Shown: positions 19,616 through 28,970, numbered from the stretch's first letter. The stretch: DNA of 61,867 nucleotides from Nonomuraea aridisoli (GCF_003236395.1 NZ_POUD01000020.1:1-61867); one strand, 5' to 3'. Notes: generated from the letters alone by a model not told the origin. Made by a program: numbers and translations.

Positions 19616-19734
19616 CGGCCGAGCGAGGCCGGCATGAGGAACTACTTACGCTGAATGGGCGCTACGTCCAGCTTTGGGTCCACCGTGCGCACGCCGCCGG
19701 CTGGCGGATCACGGGTCAGAACGCGTCGGGGTAG
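19616..19734 (+). pseudogene. C-terminal scrap of an ABC exporter
   Basis: About 35 codons: AERGRHEELLTLNGRYVQLWVHR, the standard end of an ABC exporter nucleotide-binding domain (GxHEELLxLNGRYxxLW). No Walker motifs or start codon precede it. Its stop lies within the 3' end of the convergent binding-protein gene. It is a relic, and one of several exporter ends scattered in this window (another at 41.3 kb). Confidence 0.55.
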
Positions 19735-20726
19735 AGCTGCTCCGCGATCTGCCGCACGATCGAGATGTTGCCCAGCGTTCCGGGGAACACGTCGGCGCTG
19801 GAGACCGCGATCAGCCGATCGTCGCGCACCGCCGGCATGTCCGGGAAGGTAGTGGTGAGGTACTTGCGGGTCGCGGCCTCGTGCTTCTCGTCGTACACCG
19901 AGAACACCAGCGCGTCGGGCTGCTCGGACGCGAGGGACTCGGGAGTGATCGTCGCGGCGAAGAACTTCGCGAACGCCGGCTGGTCGGGAGCGTAGACGTT
20001 GTCGGCCCCGGCCAGGCGAAGGATGTCGTACTCGATGCCGGCGCCGATGGCCTGCAGGGTAGTGCCGTCGACGTACACCTGCGCGACGCGCAGCTTGTCC
20101 ACGTCGGCGAGCGCCTTGGCGACCTCGTCGAGGTCGGCCCGGCCCTTCTCGATGAGCTCGGCGGCGGCGTCTTCAACGCCGAAGATCTCGCCGATGTTCT
20201 CCAGATCGGTGAACAGGTCCGTGACCTCACCGGTCATGCGCCGGTCCTTGCACCCGCCGTTGGCGACGTAAACGGCGACTCCGGCCTGCTCGAGCTGCTC
20301 GATGCTGGCAAAGCCCTGCTCCGCGGTGAACTCGTAGGTGGTGGGCGAGTAGACGAAGTCCGGTTCGACGGCCAGCAGGTCCTCGCGGCTGGGCGGGGTG
20401 ACCCCGCCGATCACCGGAATGTCCTCGGCAAGCGGTGCCACGTCCTCAGGCAGTGCCTGCGCCCTGGCCTGGGCCTGCCCGGCGACGCGGTCGGCCAGGC
20501 CCAGCCGCAGCAGCAACTCGGTCTGCGCCGGATGCATGCCGACGGCTGCTTCTGGAGCGCCGTCGACGACGACCTTCCGGCCGCAGTTCTCCAGCGTCAC
20601 CGCGGCGGCCGCGCCGGACCCTTCGGAGGCCGGGGTCACAGAGGAACCGCAGCCGGCGAGAAGCAAGGCCAGGGCGACGTTCGCGATGGCGGCGGATCGT
20701 GCGGGGATGCGAGAGACGCGGGTCAT
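19716..20726 (-). CDS. Metallophore ABC transporter substrate-binding lipoprotein (FecB/FhuD-type)
   Basis: 336 residues. Lipoprotein signal ALALLLAGC with lipidation Cys26, then a class III binding fold typical of siderophore, haem or cobalamin uptake (VGMHPAQTELLLRLGLADRVAG, PDFVYSPTTYEF, GIEYDILRLAGADNVYA). It is last in a three-gene operon (permease, ATPase, SBP), and its ATG overlaps the ATPase stop by ATGA. The operon promoter region contains Zur-type boxes rather than a DmdR iron box. I therefore infer uptake of a zinc-loaded metallophore; iron-siderophore uptake is the family default. Confidence 0.88.
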   Translation of the reverse strand: MTRVSRIPARSAAIANVALALLLAGCGSSVTPASEGSGAAAAVTLENCGRKVVVDGAPEAAVGMHPAQTELLLRLGLADRVAGQAQARAQALPEDVAPLAEDIPVIGGVTPPSREDLLAVEPDFVYSPTTYEFTAEQGFASIEQLEQAGVAVYVANGGCKDRRMTGEVTDLFTDLENIGEIFGVEDAAAELIEKGRADLDEVAKALADVDKLRVAQVYVDGTTLQAIGAGIEYDILRLAGADNVYAPDQPAFAKFFAATITPESLASEQPDALVFSVYDEKHEAATRKYLTTTFPDMPAVRDDRLIAVSSADVFPGTLGNISIVRQIAEQLYPDAF

Positions 20727-21541
20727 GTGCGGACGCTGCTTTCTGTTCGGGTGGAGGGCGGCACGTCCTGGCCTTCGCCGCCATCGAGGCGGCGGAAGGC
20801 GAAGACGGGATCGTCGGCGTCGCCGAGGACGCGGACGTCCACGCCGAAGGTGGTGCGGATCAGCTCGGGGCTGAACACTCGGGCCGGCGGCCCGGCGGCG
20901 ACGATGCGACCGGCGGCGAGCACGACGACACGGTCGCAGTACTGGGTCGCGAGGTTCAGGTCATGGAGAGCGGCGATCACGGTGCGCCCCAGACTGCGCA
21001 CTGTGCTCATCAACTCGTGCTGGTGGCTGATGTCGAGATGGTTGCTCGGTTCGTCCAGCACCAGCACCGGGCTCTCCTGGGCGAGGGCGCGGGCGAGCAT
21101 GACGCGCTGTCGCTGCCCCCCGGAGAGGGTGGCGACCATGCGGTCGGCGAGGTCGGTGATCTCGGCGCGGCGCATCGCCTCGTCCACGATACGTAGGTCG
21201 TCCGGGGTGTCCCGGCCGAAGGAGGCGTGGTGCGGGGCACGGCCGAGCAGCACCGTCTCCTGAACGCTCAAGTCGAAGTCGGTCACCGGGTCCTGGAGCA
21301 TGACCGCGACCGCGCGTGCCGCCTGCCTGCCGCTCAGGCGCTGCACGTCCTGCCCGTCGAGGCGCACCGTGCCCTGCCGTGGCTTCAGCGCACGGTAGAG
21401 CGTACGCAGCAGCGAGGACTTTCCGCTGCCGTTCGGCCCTACCAGGCCCACCACCGTGCCCGAGTCAACGGTCAGCGACGCCTGTTGCACCACGTCCCGG
21501 CCGCCGAGGGCGACGGTGACGTCGTCGAACTCCACCCTCAT
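20723..21541 (-). CDS. Metallophore ABC transporter ATP-binding protein (FecE/FepC-type)
   Basis: 272 residues. Walker A GPNGSGKSS (~36-44), signature [15 protein letters not shown] (~139-153), Walker B VLVLDEPSNHLD, and switch His in ALHDLN. NHLD-type Walker B and AALHDLNLATQYCD are hallmarks of FecE/BtuD-like ATPases. The true start is the ATG overlapping the permease stop (ATGA); the much longer frame to 22537 is antisense noise to the permease. A ~30-residue C-terminal extension (FAFRRLDGGEGQD...) follows the usual end. Confidence 0.92.
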   Translation of the reverse strand: MRVEFDDVTVALGGRDVVQQASLTVDSGTVVGLVGPNGSGKSSLLRTLYRALKPRQGTVRLDGQDVQRLSGRQAARAVAVMLQDPVTDFDLSVQETVLLGRAPHHASFGRDTPDDLRIVDEAMRRAEITDLADRMVATLSGGQRQRVMLARALAQESPVLVLDEPSNHLDISHQHELMSTVRSLGRTVIAALHDLNLATQYCDRVVVLAAGRIVAAGPPARVFSPELIRTTFGVDVRVLGDADDPVFAFRRLDGGEGQDVPPSTRTESSVRT

Positions 21542-22659
21542 CGGCCGAACCCCGCACGCTCGGCCCCGTTGCGCCGCATCAGCCACAGGAAGAACGGGGC
21601 ACCGACGAAGGCGGTGAGAATGCCCAAGGGGATCTCCGTCGGCGCCGCGACCGTACGCGCCAGCAGGTCGGCGATCATCAGGAACACCGCCCCGCCCAGC
21701 ACCGTCACCGGCAGCATCCGCCGATGGTCCGCACCGACCGCGATCCGCGCGATGTGCGGGATGACCAGCCCGACGAACCCGATCCCGCCGGCGACCGAGA
21801 CCACGGTGCCGGTCAGCAGCGACGCCACCACCAGCAGCAGCCCGCGCAACCGGGAGGCGTTCACGCCCAGCGAGACCGCCGACTCGTCCCCGGTCAGCAG
21901 CGCGTTCAGCGACCGCGCCAGCAGCGCCGCGATCACCCCGGCCACCACGAGCGCGACAGCCGGGCCGATCAGGCTCGGCATCGACGCCGCCGACACACTC
22001 CCCAGCAGGAAGAACAGCACACTGACGACGTTCTGCGCGTCCGTGGAGATCGTCAGATAGCTCGTCACCGCACTCAGCAAGGTTCCCAACGCGACACCGG
22101 CCAGGATCATCCGCATCGGCGACAACGCCCCGTCCTTCCGTGCCAAGGCCCCCACGGCCACACAGGCCGCCAATGCGCCCGCGAACGCGGCCACGTTCAA
22201 CGACAACCCGCCCAGCGCGGCCGACCCGAACACGATCACGAGCACCGCCCCGACACTCGCCCCGGAGGACACGCCGAGGATGTAGGGCTCGGCGAGCGGA
22301 TTGCGCACCGTGACCTGCATCAACGCGCCCGCCAGCGCCAACCCGGCACCGGCCAGCGCCGCCAGCAGCGTCCGCGGCAGCCGGAACTGCCACACCGCCT
22401 GATCCTGCAACGGCGTCAACGACCCATCCGACATCCACGGCATCCCCGGAACCAGATGCCCGATCACGATCTGAGCCGCCTCCCCCAGGCTCACCGCCAC
22501 CGATCCCACCGCACCGGACAGCACGACCAGAACACACGCTGCGACCGAGAGCGCCACGCAGGTCAGCCCCGTGCGCCGCGCCAGGCGACGCCGCGCGCGA
22601 CCAGGCACGGCTTTCTGATCATCAGAGGTGGGGGAGCGCTCAGACGAACTTAAGTACAC
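21538..22659 (-). CDS. Metallophore ABC transporter permease (FecCD family)
   Basis: 373 residues with roughly ten hydrophobic segments. FecCD hallmarks: WQFRLPRTLLAALAGAGLALAGALMQ, NPLAEPYILGVSSGASVGA, GGIGFVGLVIPHIARI and PTEIPLGILTAFVGAPFF. An Arg-rich cytosolic tail precedes TM1. As the only permease it should homodimerise. First gene of the operon; its start lies 16 nt from the nearest of three Zur-type boxes shared with the divergent exporter pair, which would make repression under zinc sufficiency effective. Confidence 0.93.
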   Translation of the reverse strand: MYLSSSERSPTSDDQKAVPGRARRRLARRTGLTCVALSVAACVLVVLSGAVGSVAVSLGEAAQIVIGHLVPGMPWMSDGSLTPLQDQAVWQFRLPRTLLAALAGAGLALAGALMQVTVRNPLAEPYILGVSSGASVGAVLVIVFGSAALGGLSLNVAAFAGALAACVAVGALARKDGALSPMRMILAGVALGTLLSAVTSYLTISTDAQNVVSVLFFLLGSVSAASMPSLIGPAVALVVAGVIAALLARSLNALLTGDESAVSLGVNASRLRGLLLVVASLLTGTVVSVAGGIGFVGLVIPHIARIAVGADHRRMLPVTVLGGAVFLMIADLLARTVAAPTEIPLGILTAFVGAPFFLWLMRRNGAERAGFGR

Positions 22660-22674
22660 AACGCGGCATGCTAG

Positions 22675-22689
22675 CGAAAATGACTATCA
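22675..22689. promoter_or_regulatory. Zur-type box A (FecCD side)
   Basis: CGAAAATGACTATCA, 16 nt upstream of the permease start. It matches the actinobacterial Zur consensus TGANAATNATTNTCA except at the first base and one core position. Likely operator of the FecBCD operon. Confidence 0.6.
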
Positions 22690-22725
22690 TGTTCAATTTT
22701 CGACGTCGTGATGCTTTGGGTGAGG

Positions 22726-22740
22726 TGAAAATCATTTTTA
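22726..22740. promoter_or_regulatory. Zur-type box B
   Basis: TGAAAATCATTTTTA, one mismatch from TGANAATNATTNTCA. It lies centrally between the divergent uptake and YbtPQ-like operons and is 11 nt from box C. It is the best of the three sites and could control both directions. Confidence 0.75.
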
Positions 22741-22751
22741 TCCGTAGACAG

Positions 22752-22766
22752 TGAAAATCATTACCA
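22752..22766. promoter_or_regulatory. Zur-type box C (YbtPQ side)
   Basis: TGAAAATCATTACCA, one mismatch from the consensus, with its centre 26 nt from that of box B. A GTG that could start a longer exporter protein lies inside this box, which argues for the downstream GTG as the true start. Confidence 0.7.
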
Positions 22767-22831
22767 TCTACGCTCTCCCACAGCAAGGGGTGAACTCGTC
22801 CCCCGAGGCGGGACGGTGGGAGGGACTGCGC

Positions 22832-24460
22832 GTGATCGTTCATCGCCGGCTGCTGCAGCTGGCCGGCAGCGTCAAGGGGCCGATCGCGGCCTGCGTGGGG
22901 CTGGGCCTGGCGGTCAGCGCCGCGTACGTCGCCCAGGCCGTCCTGCTCGCCGCCGCCCTGTCCGCCCTGGTGCGCGGCGACGTCCCCGCCGTGGTGCGCC
23001 TGGTGGCCTGGACGTTCGCCGTGATCGTGACCAGGGCGGCGCTGCTGTGGGCCAGGGAGTCCGTGACGGTGTGGGCGGGCGCGGTCATCAAGGCCAGGCT
23101 GCGTGACCGGCTGATCGCCCACCTCGCACGCCTGGGGCCCGCGCATCTGACCGGCGCCCGCACCGGCCATGTGCAGACCACGCTGGTCGACGGCGTCGAA
23201 GGCCTCGATCCGTACTACAGCCGTTATCTGCCGCAGGTCGTCGTCACTTTCTGCGTGCCCGTGGCGTTGGTCGGCTGGTTGTTCACGGTCAACGCGGCGG
23301 CCGCGGCGATCCTCGCCGTCGCCGTGGCGAGTGTGCTGATCATCCCGAGGTTCTGGGACGCCACGCTCCTCAAACGGGGGCGCGGCCGCTGGACCGCCTT
23401 CGCCGAGCTGGCCTCCGACCATCTGGAGGCGATGCAGGGCATGGCGACCCTGCGGGCGTTCGGGGCCGTGGACACGCTGGGGGCGCGGCTGGCACGCCGG
23501 GCGCACGACCTCTACGTCACCACCATGCGACAACTCAGGATCTCGCTGGTGGAGACCGGGATCAGCGCTCTGTTCATCCAGGCGGGCACGGCCGGGGCGA
23601 TTCTGGCCGCGACGACGGCGGGGAGCGCGTGGGAGGCGTTCGCGGTCCTGGTGATCACAGTGGAGTGCTTCCGGCCGGTGAAGAACCTCTCCGATGCCTG
23701 GCACGCCGGATATCTCGGGATAACGGCGGTCGACGGCATCGAAGACCTGCTGTCGGCGTCCCCGGCCGTCGAAGATCGAGGGAGGCGGAACGACTTTCCC
23801 GCGGTGGCCACCATCACGTTCGAGCGCGTCACGTTCACCTATCCAGGCGCGGAACACCCGGCCGTTCGAGACGTCGGCTTCACCGTCGAGCACGGCCGGA
23901 CCGTGGCGCTGGTAGGCCCGTCCGGCGCGGGCAAGAGCACGCTGGCCGCTCTCCTGCAACGCCACTACGACCCCGGCCAGGGAACGATCAGCATCGGCGG
24001 AGTCGACATCCGCGACCTCACACTCGACGCGCTGCGCGGTGGCATCGCGGTCGTGGCCCAGGACACCTATCTGTTCCACGGCACGGTGGCCGAGAACCTG
24101 CGCCTGGCCCGCCCGGACGCCACCGACGAGGAACTGGCCGCCGCCGCCCGGCTGGCCGCCGCCCACGACTTCATCGCCGAGCTCCCCGACGGCTACGACA
24201 CGCGGGTGGGTGAACGGGGGACGACGCTCTCGGGCGGACAGCGGCAGCGCCTGGCCATCGCGCGGGCGCTGCTCGCCGACGCCCCCGTCCTGGTGCTCGA
24301 CGAGGCCACCTCGCACGTGGACGCGCGTACCGAGCAGGCCTTGTCCGAGGTGCGGCGGGGCCGTACCTGTCTGATGATCGCCCACCGGCCCGACACCATC
24401 CGTCAGGCCGACCACGTGGTGGTCCTGGAGAACGGAACCGTGCTGGAGGCCGTGGCATGA
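22832..24460 (+). CDS. YbtP-like ABC half-transporter (TMD-NBD)
   Basis: 542 residues. A type IV exporter-fold TMD with six segments (residues ~15-300) is followed by an NBD: Walker [10 protein letters not shown] (362-370), signature LSGGQRQR (466-473), Walker [13 protein letters not shown], and His in AHRPDTI. Exporter-fold pairs next to siderophore genes include YbtP/YbtQ and IrtA/IrtB, which import metal-siderophores despite the fold. The GTG at 22832 has GGGAGGGA upstream; the earlier GTG lies inside a Zur box. The stop overlaps the partner start (ATGA). Predicted to form a heterodimer with the next gene and import, or possibly export, the metallophore. Confidence 0.88.
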   Translation: MIVHRRLLQLAGSVKGPIAACVGLGLAVSAAYVAQAVLLAAALSALVRGDVPAVVRLVAWTFAVIVTRAALLWARESVTVWAGAVIKARLRDRLIAHLARLGPAHLTGARTGHVQTTLVDGVEGLDPYYSRYLPQVVVTFCVPVALVGWLFTVNAAAAAILAVAVASVLIIPRFWDATLLKRGRGRWTAFAELASDHLEAMQGMATLRAFGAVDTLGARLARRAHDLYVTTMRQLRISLVETGISALFIQAGTAGAILAATTAGSAWEAFAVLVITVECFRPVKNLSDAWHAGYLGITAVDGIEDLLSASPAVEDRGRRNDFPAVATITFERVTFTYPGAEHPAVRDVGFTVEHGRTVALVGPSGAGKSTLAALLQRHYDPGQGTISIGGVDIRDLTLDALRGGIAVVAQDTYLFHGTVAENLRLARPDATDEELAAAARLAAAHDFIAELPDGYDTRVGERGTTLSGGQRQRLAIARALLADAPVLVLDEATSHVDARTEQALSEVRRGRTCLMIAHRPDTIRQADHVVVLENGTVLEAVA

Positions 24461-26118
24461 CCCCGTCCATCCGCTGGCTCGCGGGCGCCGTCGGCGGACA
24501 CCGCCGGGCCTTCGTCTCCACCCTGGTCGCTAACCTGCTCGCCCAGCTGGCCGCGCTCGGCGCGGCCGTCACCGGCGCCTGGCTGGTGGGCCGGGTCATC
24601 GCCGGCCGGATCACGCCGATCGACGTGGCGGGCGCGGTGCTCGGCGGGCTGGTCGTGGTGGCGGCGCTGGCGGCGTGGTGGGAGACGTACGTGGCGCACG
24701 ATCTGGCGTACCTGGTGCTGGCCAGGCTGCGAGGCCAGGTCTTCGACGCGGTCGCCAGGATCGCCCCGGCCCGTCTGCTGGGCCGCCGCAGTGGGGACCT
24801 GTCGGCGGCGGTGCTGTCGGACATCGAGACCCTCGAGTGGCTGTTCGCGCACACCCTGGCGCAGCTCATCACCGCGGGCACGGTGCTGACGGTGGGCAGT
24901 GTGGCGGCCGCGATGATCCACCCGCTGCTGCTGACCGTCTCGCTGCCACTGGCGGCGTGCGTGCTCACCGTCCCGCTGTGGCTGCGCAAGACCTCGCGCC
25001 GGCAGGGCGACGAGCTGCGTGCCGCCACCGCCGAGCTGACCTCCGACGTGGTCGACACCGTGCAGGGCGTACGCGAGCTGACCGCCTTCCGCGCGCTGGA
25101 GCGCCGCAGGAGGCTGCTGGCGCTCAAGACGCGCCGGCTCGCCCGCGCCCAGGCGGCGAACGCGGCGAGAGGCGGCCTCGAAGCGGCCGTCACCGACCTG
25201 CTCATCGCCGTCGCGGCCGCCGGGACGCTCCTCCTGGTCGCCACGGTGATCCGAACCCCGGCGGACGCGCCGGTGGCCATGGTGCTGGCCGCCAGCTCAC
25301 TGGGACCGGCGGCGCAGGTGGCGCTGCTGCTCAAGGAGTACGGCACCCTGCGCGCGGCCGCCGATCGGGTGCACACGCTGGTCACCACGCCCGCCAACGT
25401 GCCGCCGCCGCGCGAGGTCGAGGAGGTTTCGGCCGGGCCGGACGTCGTCTTCGAGGACGTGCGCTTCCGGTACGCGGACGACGGTCCCGAGGTGCTGCGC
25501 GGGGTTTCCTTCCGGGTGCCGTACGGCAAGACCGTCGCCCTGGTCGGCGCCTCGGGAGCGGGCAAGTCCACGTGCGTGTCGCTGCTGCTGCGCTTCTGGG
25601 ACCCCGACGGCGGGCGCATCCTGGTCGGCGGGGTGCCGCTGCCGCGCATCTCCGGCCTGCACCGGCACGTCACGGTGGTGCCGCAGGACGTTCACCTGTT
25701 CGCCGGCACGGTGGAGGAGAACGTGCGGCTCGGCGCCCCGGACGCCGACGCCGCGAGCGCCCTGCGCACCGCCCAGCTCACCATCGATCCGGAGCTCCCG
25801 GTCGGTGAGCGAGGCGTCACGCTCTCCGGCGGCCAGCGTGCCAGGGTGGCGATCGCCCGAGCGCTCGCCACGGAGGCGCCGGTGCTGGTGCTGGACGAGG
25901 CGGTGGCCAACCTCGACACCGACAACGAGGCTCGCCTCGCCGAGGCGCTCCAGGAAGCCGCCGCCGGCCGCGCCACGCTCGTCATCGCGCACCGCCTGTC
26001 GACCATCCGCAGAGCCGACCACATCGTGCTCCTGGAGGAGGGGCGCGTGGCCGCCGAAGGCTCCTACCCGGAGCTCGCCGAACGACTGTCCCACCTCTTC
26101 GCCCGGCGGCCTTCGTAG
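24457..26118 (+). CDS. YbtQ-like ABC half-transporter (TMD-NBD)
   Basis: 553 residues and partner of the preceding half-transporter. TMD residues ~20-310, then an NBD with Walker A GASGAGKST (~364-372), signature LSGGQRARVAIARAL, Walker B VLVLDEAVANLD, and AHRLSTI. Where the partner has DEATSHVD this one has DEAVANLD, so the two ATP sites are slightly different, as in heterodimeric exporters-turned-importers. It is translationally coupled by ATGA and presumably co-repressed by Zur. Followed directly by a P-type ATPase scrap. Confidence 0.88.
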   Translation: MTPSIRWLAGAVGGHRRAFVSTLVANLLAQLAALGAAVTGAWLVGRVIAGRITPIDVAGAVLGGLVVVAALAAWWETYVAHDLAYLVLARLRGQVFDAVARIAPARLLGRRSGDLSAAVLSDIETLEWLFAHTLAQLITAGTVLTVGSVAAAMIHPLLLTVSLPLAACVLTVPLWLRKTSRRQGDELRAATAELTSDVVDTVQGVRELTAFRALERRRRLLALKTRRLARAQAANAARGGLEAAVTDLLIAVAAAGTLLLVATVIRTPADAPVAMVLAASSLGPAAQVALLLKEYGTLRAAADRVHTLVTTPANVPPPREVEEVSAGPDVVFEDVRFRYADDGPEVLRGVSFRVPYGKTVALVGASGAGKSTCVSLLLRFWDPDGGRILVGGVPLPRISGLHRHVTVVPQDVHLFAGTVEENVRLGAPDADAASALRTAQLTIDPELPVGERGVTLSGGQRARVAIARALATEAPVLVLDEAVANLDTDNEARLAEALQEAAAGRATLVIAHRLSTIRRADHIVLLEEGRVAAEGSYPELAERLSHLFARRPS

Positions 26119-26120
26119 CG

Positions 26121-26220
26121 GCACCGTCCGAGGAACGGGTCGAGGCCGCCACACTACGGGTGGGCGATGTGGTCCTGGTGCGGCCGGGAGAACGCATCGG
26201 CGCGGACGGAGGCGGCCTCA
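26121..26220 (+). pseudogene. Fragment of a metal P-type ATPase actuator domain
   Basis: Right after the YbtQ-like stop, an in-frame stretch reads EERVEAATLRVGDVVLVRPGERIGADGG. LxVGDVVxVRPGERIxxDG is the conserved entry to the actuator domain of P1B-type metal-transporting ATPases. Nothing before or after belongs to such a protein, so about 30 codons of a ~700-codon gene remain. It hints that a metal pump once sat here. The rest of the gap to the ZnuB gene shows nothing recognisable. Confidence 0.55.
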
Positions 26221-26298
26221 TCGCCGTGCTCGGTGTTCGGCGGCCTGCCCCTGCCCTTGGGGGTGCCGGGCACGGAGGGTTCACTGTCGTCGTCGGCC

Positions 26299-27156
26299 TC
26301 AATGGGCTGCGCCTGCTCCGCGGCGCCGCCTGGCGCCGCGCCATGGGCAGCGGTGCACGGCCTGCGCCGCCAGGAAGAGGGCGATGAGGGCGAGCACGAC
26401 GGTCGCTCCTGAGGCCAGGCGCCAGCCGTACACGACGGAGGCCTGGTAGCTGATCTCCAGGCCCGCCCAGGAGGCGGCGCCCGCCACGGCGCAGGCGAGC
26501 GGGACGATCACTCGCAGACGGTGGCTGAGCAGCCGGGCGGCGGCGGCCGGAACGATCAGCAGGGCGATCATCAGCAGGGTGCCGATCGCCCTGGCCCCGG
26601 CCACGACGACGAGCGCGACGAGCACGTTGAGCAGCAGGTCCAGCCGCCGCGTGCGGTACCCCTGGGCGGCGGCGGTCACCGGATCGAACGCCACCAGGAC
26701 GAGCGCCCGCCAGCAGAGCACGAGAACCACCAGCACGACGGCGACCAGCACGGCGGTCTGCGCCAGCTGGGCCGGGCTGGTGTACAGCACCCGGCCGAAC
26801 AGGAACGCGGTCAGGTCGGCGGTGTAGGACGACCGCCGGGAGACGAGGATCACGCCGAACGCGAACATGCTCGTCAGCAGCACCGCGAGGCTCGTGTCCG
26901 AACGCACGCGAGCCGACAGGGCGGTGAAGACGACCGCGGTCAGTACGGCGGCGACGGCGGCGCCGGGCAGCACGCCCGGCTCACCGGCGAGGACGAACCC
27001 GGCCGCGACTCCCGGGAACACCGCGTGCGCGATCGTGTCGGTCGAGAACGCCAGCCCGCGCAGCATGACCAGAACGCCGACCGGGCCGGCCACCACCGCC
27101 AGGATCAGCAACACGGCCAGCGCCCGGGCGATGAACGGCACCTGCAGGAACGTCAT
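26299..27156 (-). CDS. znuB: Zinc/manganese ABC transporter permease (ZnuB family)
   Basis: 285 residues, eight or so hydrophobic segments of the ABC-3 permease family: VLVMLRGLAFSTDTIAHAVFPGVAAGFVLAG, MFAFGVILVSRR, and ARAIGTLLMIALLIVPAAAARLL (the conserved P-A-A-A-R helix). The ATG at 27156 overlaps the ZnuC stop (ATGA). The last ~15 residues are Arg-rich (GARRRRGAGAAH). Third gene of znuA-znuC-znuB. Zinc rather than manganese is inferred from the His-rich ZnuA and the Zur box upstream. Confidence 0.9.
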   Translation of the reverse strand: MTFLQVPFIARALAVLLILAVVAGPVGVLVMLRGLAFSTDTIAHAVFPGVAAGFVLAGEPGVLPGAAVAAVLTAVVFTALSARVRSDTSLAVLLTSMFAFGVILVSRRSSYTADLTAFLFGRVLYTSPAQLAQTAVLVAVVLVVLVLCWRALVLVAFDPVTAAAQGYRTRRLDLLLNVLVALVVVAGARAIGTLLMIALLIVPAAAARLLSHRLRVIVPLACAVAGAASWAGLEISYQASVVYGWRLASGATVVLALIALFLAAQAVHRCPWRGARRRRGAGAAH

Positions 27157-27866
27157 GACGCCATGGCGTGGTAGAGACGCCCGGGTTCCAGCACCTCGTC
27201 GATCGCGCCGAGCGCGCGGACGGTGCAGTTGATGAGGCACGCCAGGTCGCAGGCGCGCCGGGCGAGCGGGAGGTCGTGGGTCGCGATCACCATCGTCGTG
27301 CCGGCTGCCCGCAGGCCCAGCAACGTTTCCACGATCGCGTCCTGGCTCGCGGCGTCGACGCCGTTGAAGGATTCGTCGAGGAGGAGCAGCCGCGGGGCCG
27401 CCGCGATCGCCCGGGCGAGCAGGACGCGCTGGCGCTGGCCCATGGACAGCGTCCCGAACCTGTCGCCGCTGCGCGCGGAGAGGCCGACCTGGTCCAGGGC
27501 CGCCGCGGCGATCCGCCGGTCGCCCTCGCGGGGGCGGCGGAACCAGCCGATCGAGCGGTAGCGACCCATGAGCACGACCTCCCCCGCGGTGATCGGGAAG
27601 GAGGGGTCGAGGGTGTCGGCCTGCGGCACGTAGGCCACCTCGGGGCGGGCCCGCGCCGGATCGCGGTCCAGCACCCGGATCGCGCCGCGGGTCTCCACCA
27701 GGCCGAGCACACTCTTGATCAACGTGGACTTGCCCGCGCCGTTGGGCCCGACGAGCGCGAGGGCGCTGCCGTACGGGACGCTGAGGGTGACGTCGTGGAG
27801 GACGGATCTGCCGGCGTAGGACACCGACAATCGCTCGCAGGTCAGCGCCGCCTCAGCCGAGGGCAT
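27153..27866 (-). CDS. znuC: Zinc ABC transporter ATP-binding protein
   Basis: 237 residues. Walker A GPNGAGKST (~39-47), signature LSMGQRQRVLLARA, Walker B LLLLDESFNGVD, and switch His in ATHDL. The SMGQ signature and ESFNGVD Walker B are characteristic of Mn/Zn-uptake ATPases. It overlaps the ZnuA stop by 14 nt and the ZnuB start by 4 nt, so the three are translationally coupled. Confidence 0.92.
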   Translation of the reverse strand: MPSAEAALTCERLSVSYAGRSVLHDVTLSVPYGSALALVGPNGAGKSTLIKSVLGLVETRGAIRVLDRDPARARPEVAYVPQADTLDPSFPITAGEVVLMGRYRSIGWFRRPREGDRRIAAAALDQVGLSARSGDRFGTLSMGQRQRVLLARAIAAAPRLLLLDESFNGVDAASQDAIVETLLGLRAAGTTMVIATHDLPLARRACDLACLINCTVRALGAIDEVLEPGRLYHAMAS

Positions 27867-28809
27867 CGACGATCACCTCGGTGTTGTGCCGCATCATCGT
27901 GATGTAGGTGTCGGCGTCGCCGCCGGCCGGGCCGAGGGAGTCGCCGTACAGGGCGTTCTCGCCGCCCACGACCTGCACGCCCGCCTCCGCGGCGAGGGCC
28001 TGAGCCGCCTTGGGAGGCAGGGTCGATTCGGAGAAGATCGCCTTGACGCCGGCGTTCTTCACGCCGGCGACGAGGTCGGTGAGGTTCTTGCCGGTGATCT
28101 CGGCGGAGGTGTCGAAGCTGGGGATGATCGCGCCGACGTAGGTCAGGCCGTAGCGGTCGAGGTAGTAGCCGAAGGCGTCGTGGTTGGTGACGACCTTCCT
28201 GTCGCTCCGCGGGATCGTGGAGATGCGCTGCTCGATCCAGTCGTCCAGCCGATCGAGCTCGGCGTCGTAGGCGCGGCGGCGCTGGGCGTAACCGGCGGCG
28301 CCGGAGGGGTCGGCCTTGGCCAGCGCCTGCTCGATGTTGGCCGCCATCACCTTGGCGTTGGCCGGATCGTGCCAGATGTGCGGGTCGTGCTCGCCGTGCT
28401 CGTGCTCGCCGTCCGGGTGCTCCGCGGCTTCTTCCTCGTGGTGGCCCTCGCGCAGGTGGGCGCCCCGGCTCGCGTCGACCACCTCACCCGCGTGTCCGGC
28501 CGAGGAGACGGCCTCGTCCAGCCACGGCTCGAAGCCGACGCCGTTCTCCACGATCACGTCCGCGTCGGCGAGCGCCTGCAGGTCGGCGGGGGAGGGATCG
28601 AAGTCGTGCGGGTCCACGTTCGGCCTGAGCAACTGGGTGACGTGTACGGCCCCGCCCCCGATCTGCCGCGCGAAGTCGGCCACCTGGGTGGTGGTCGCCA
28701 CGACGGAGAGGGTGTCCGCCGCCCCCTCGGCCGGCTCCCCTCCACCGCCGCACGCGGCCGACGTCAGCAACGCGAGGATCATCGCGCCTTGGAGCGTTCG
28801 CTTGAGCAC
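27853..28809 (-). CDS. znuA: Zinc-binding lipoprotein ZnuA-like
   Basis: 318 residues, class IX binding protein. Lipobox TSAAC with Cys20; metal ligands expected from HDFDPSP, the HDPHIWHDP block, NHDAFGYY, and the acidic residue in FSESTLPPKAA. Between the first two ligands lies a charged loop of roughly 30 residues containing about eight His plus many Glu/Asp, the classical zinc-sensing loop of ZnuA. The GTG start has GGAGAG seven bases before it. A near-perfect Zur box lies ~55 nt upstream. Confidence 0.93.
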   Translation of the reverse strand: MLKRTLQGAMILALLTSAACGGGGEPAEGAADTLSVVATTTQVADFARQIGGGAVHVTQLLRPNVDPHDFDPSPADLQALADADVIVENGVGFEPWLDEAVSSAGHAGEVVDASRGAHLREGHHEEEAAEHPDGEHEHGEHDPHIWHDPANAKVMAANIEQALAKADPSGAAGYAQRRRAYDAELDRLDDWIEQRISTIPRSDRKVVTNHDAFGYYLDRYGLTYVGAIIPSFDTSAEITGKNLTDLVAGVKNAGVKAIFSESTLPPKAAQALAAEAGVQVVGGENALYGDSLGPAGGDADTYITMMRHNTEVIVDALG

Positions 28810-28862
28810 GTTCTCTCCTCAACCGGGGGGCTTGTACCTGTCGCGACCACCATGAGGGATAA

Positions 28863-28877
28863 TGAAAACCATTGTCA
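28863..28877. promoter_or_regulatory. Zur box upstream of znuA
   Basis: TGAAAACCATTGTCA matches TGANAATNATTNTCA at all but one position. It lies between znuA (minus) and the second zinc permease (plus) and may repress both. Confidence 0.82.
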
Positions 28878-28970
28878 AACTGAGCGGGTCGCGGCTATGG
28901 TCGGCGCGGCAGGGACACGCCGTGACGGCGCAACAGCTGCATGCCGTGCTGCTGAAAGGCGGAGGATCAC

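Noticed and set aside
20723..22537. 604-codon reading of the FecE-like ATPase
   Set aside because: The first ~330 codons are an antisense-like Gly/Arg/Val shadow over the permease gene; the ATG overlapping the permease stop gives a normal ATPase.
22660..22831. DmdR/IdeR iron box for the FecBCD and YbtPQ-like operons
   Set aside because: No TTAGGTTAGGCTAACC-like 19-mer is visible; the AT-rich dyads match Zur spacing better.
28878..28960. A real second Fur-family gene upstream of the second zinc permease
   Set aside because: Only ~15 residues resemble a Fur helix; there is no start, no metal site and an early stop. Kept only as a low-interest note.
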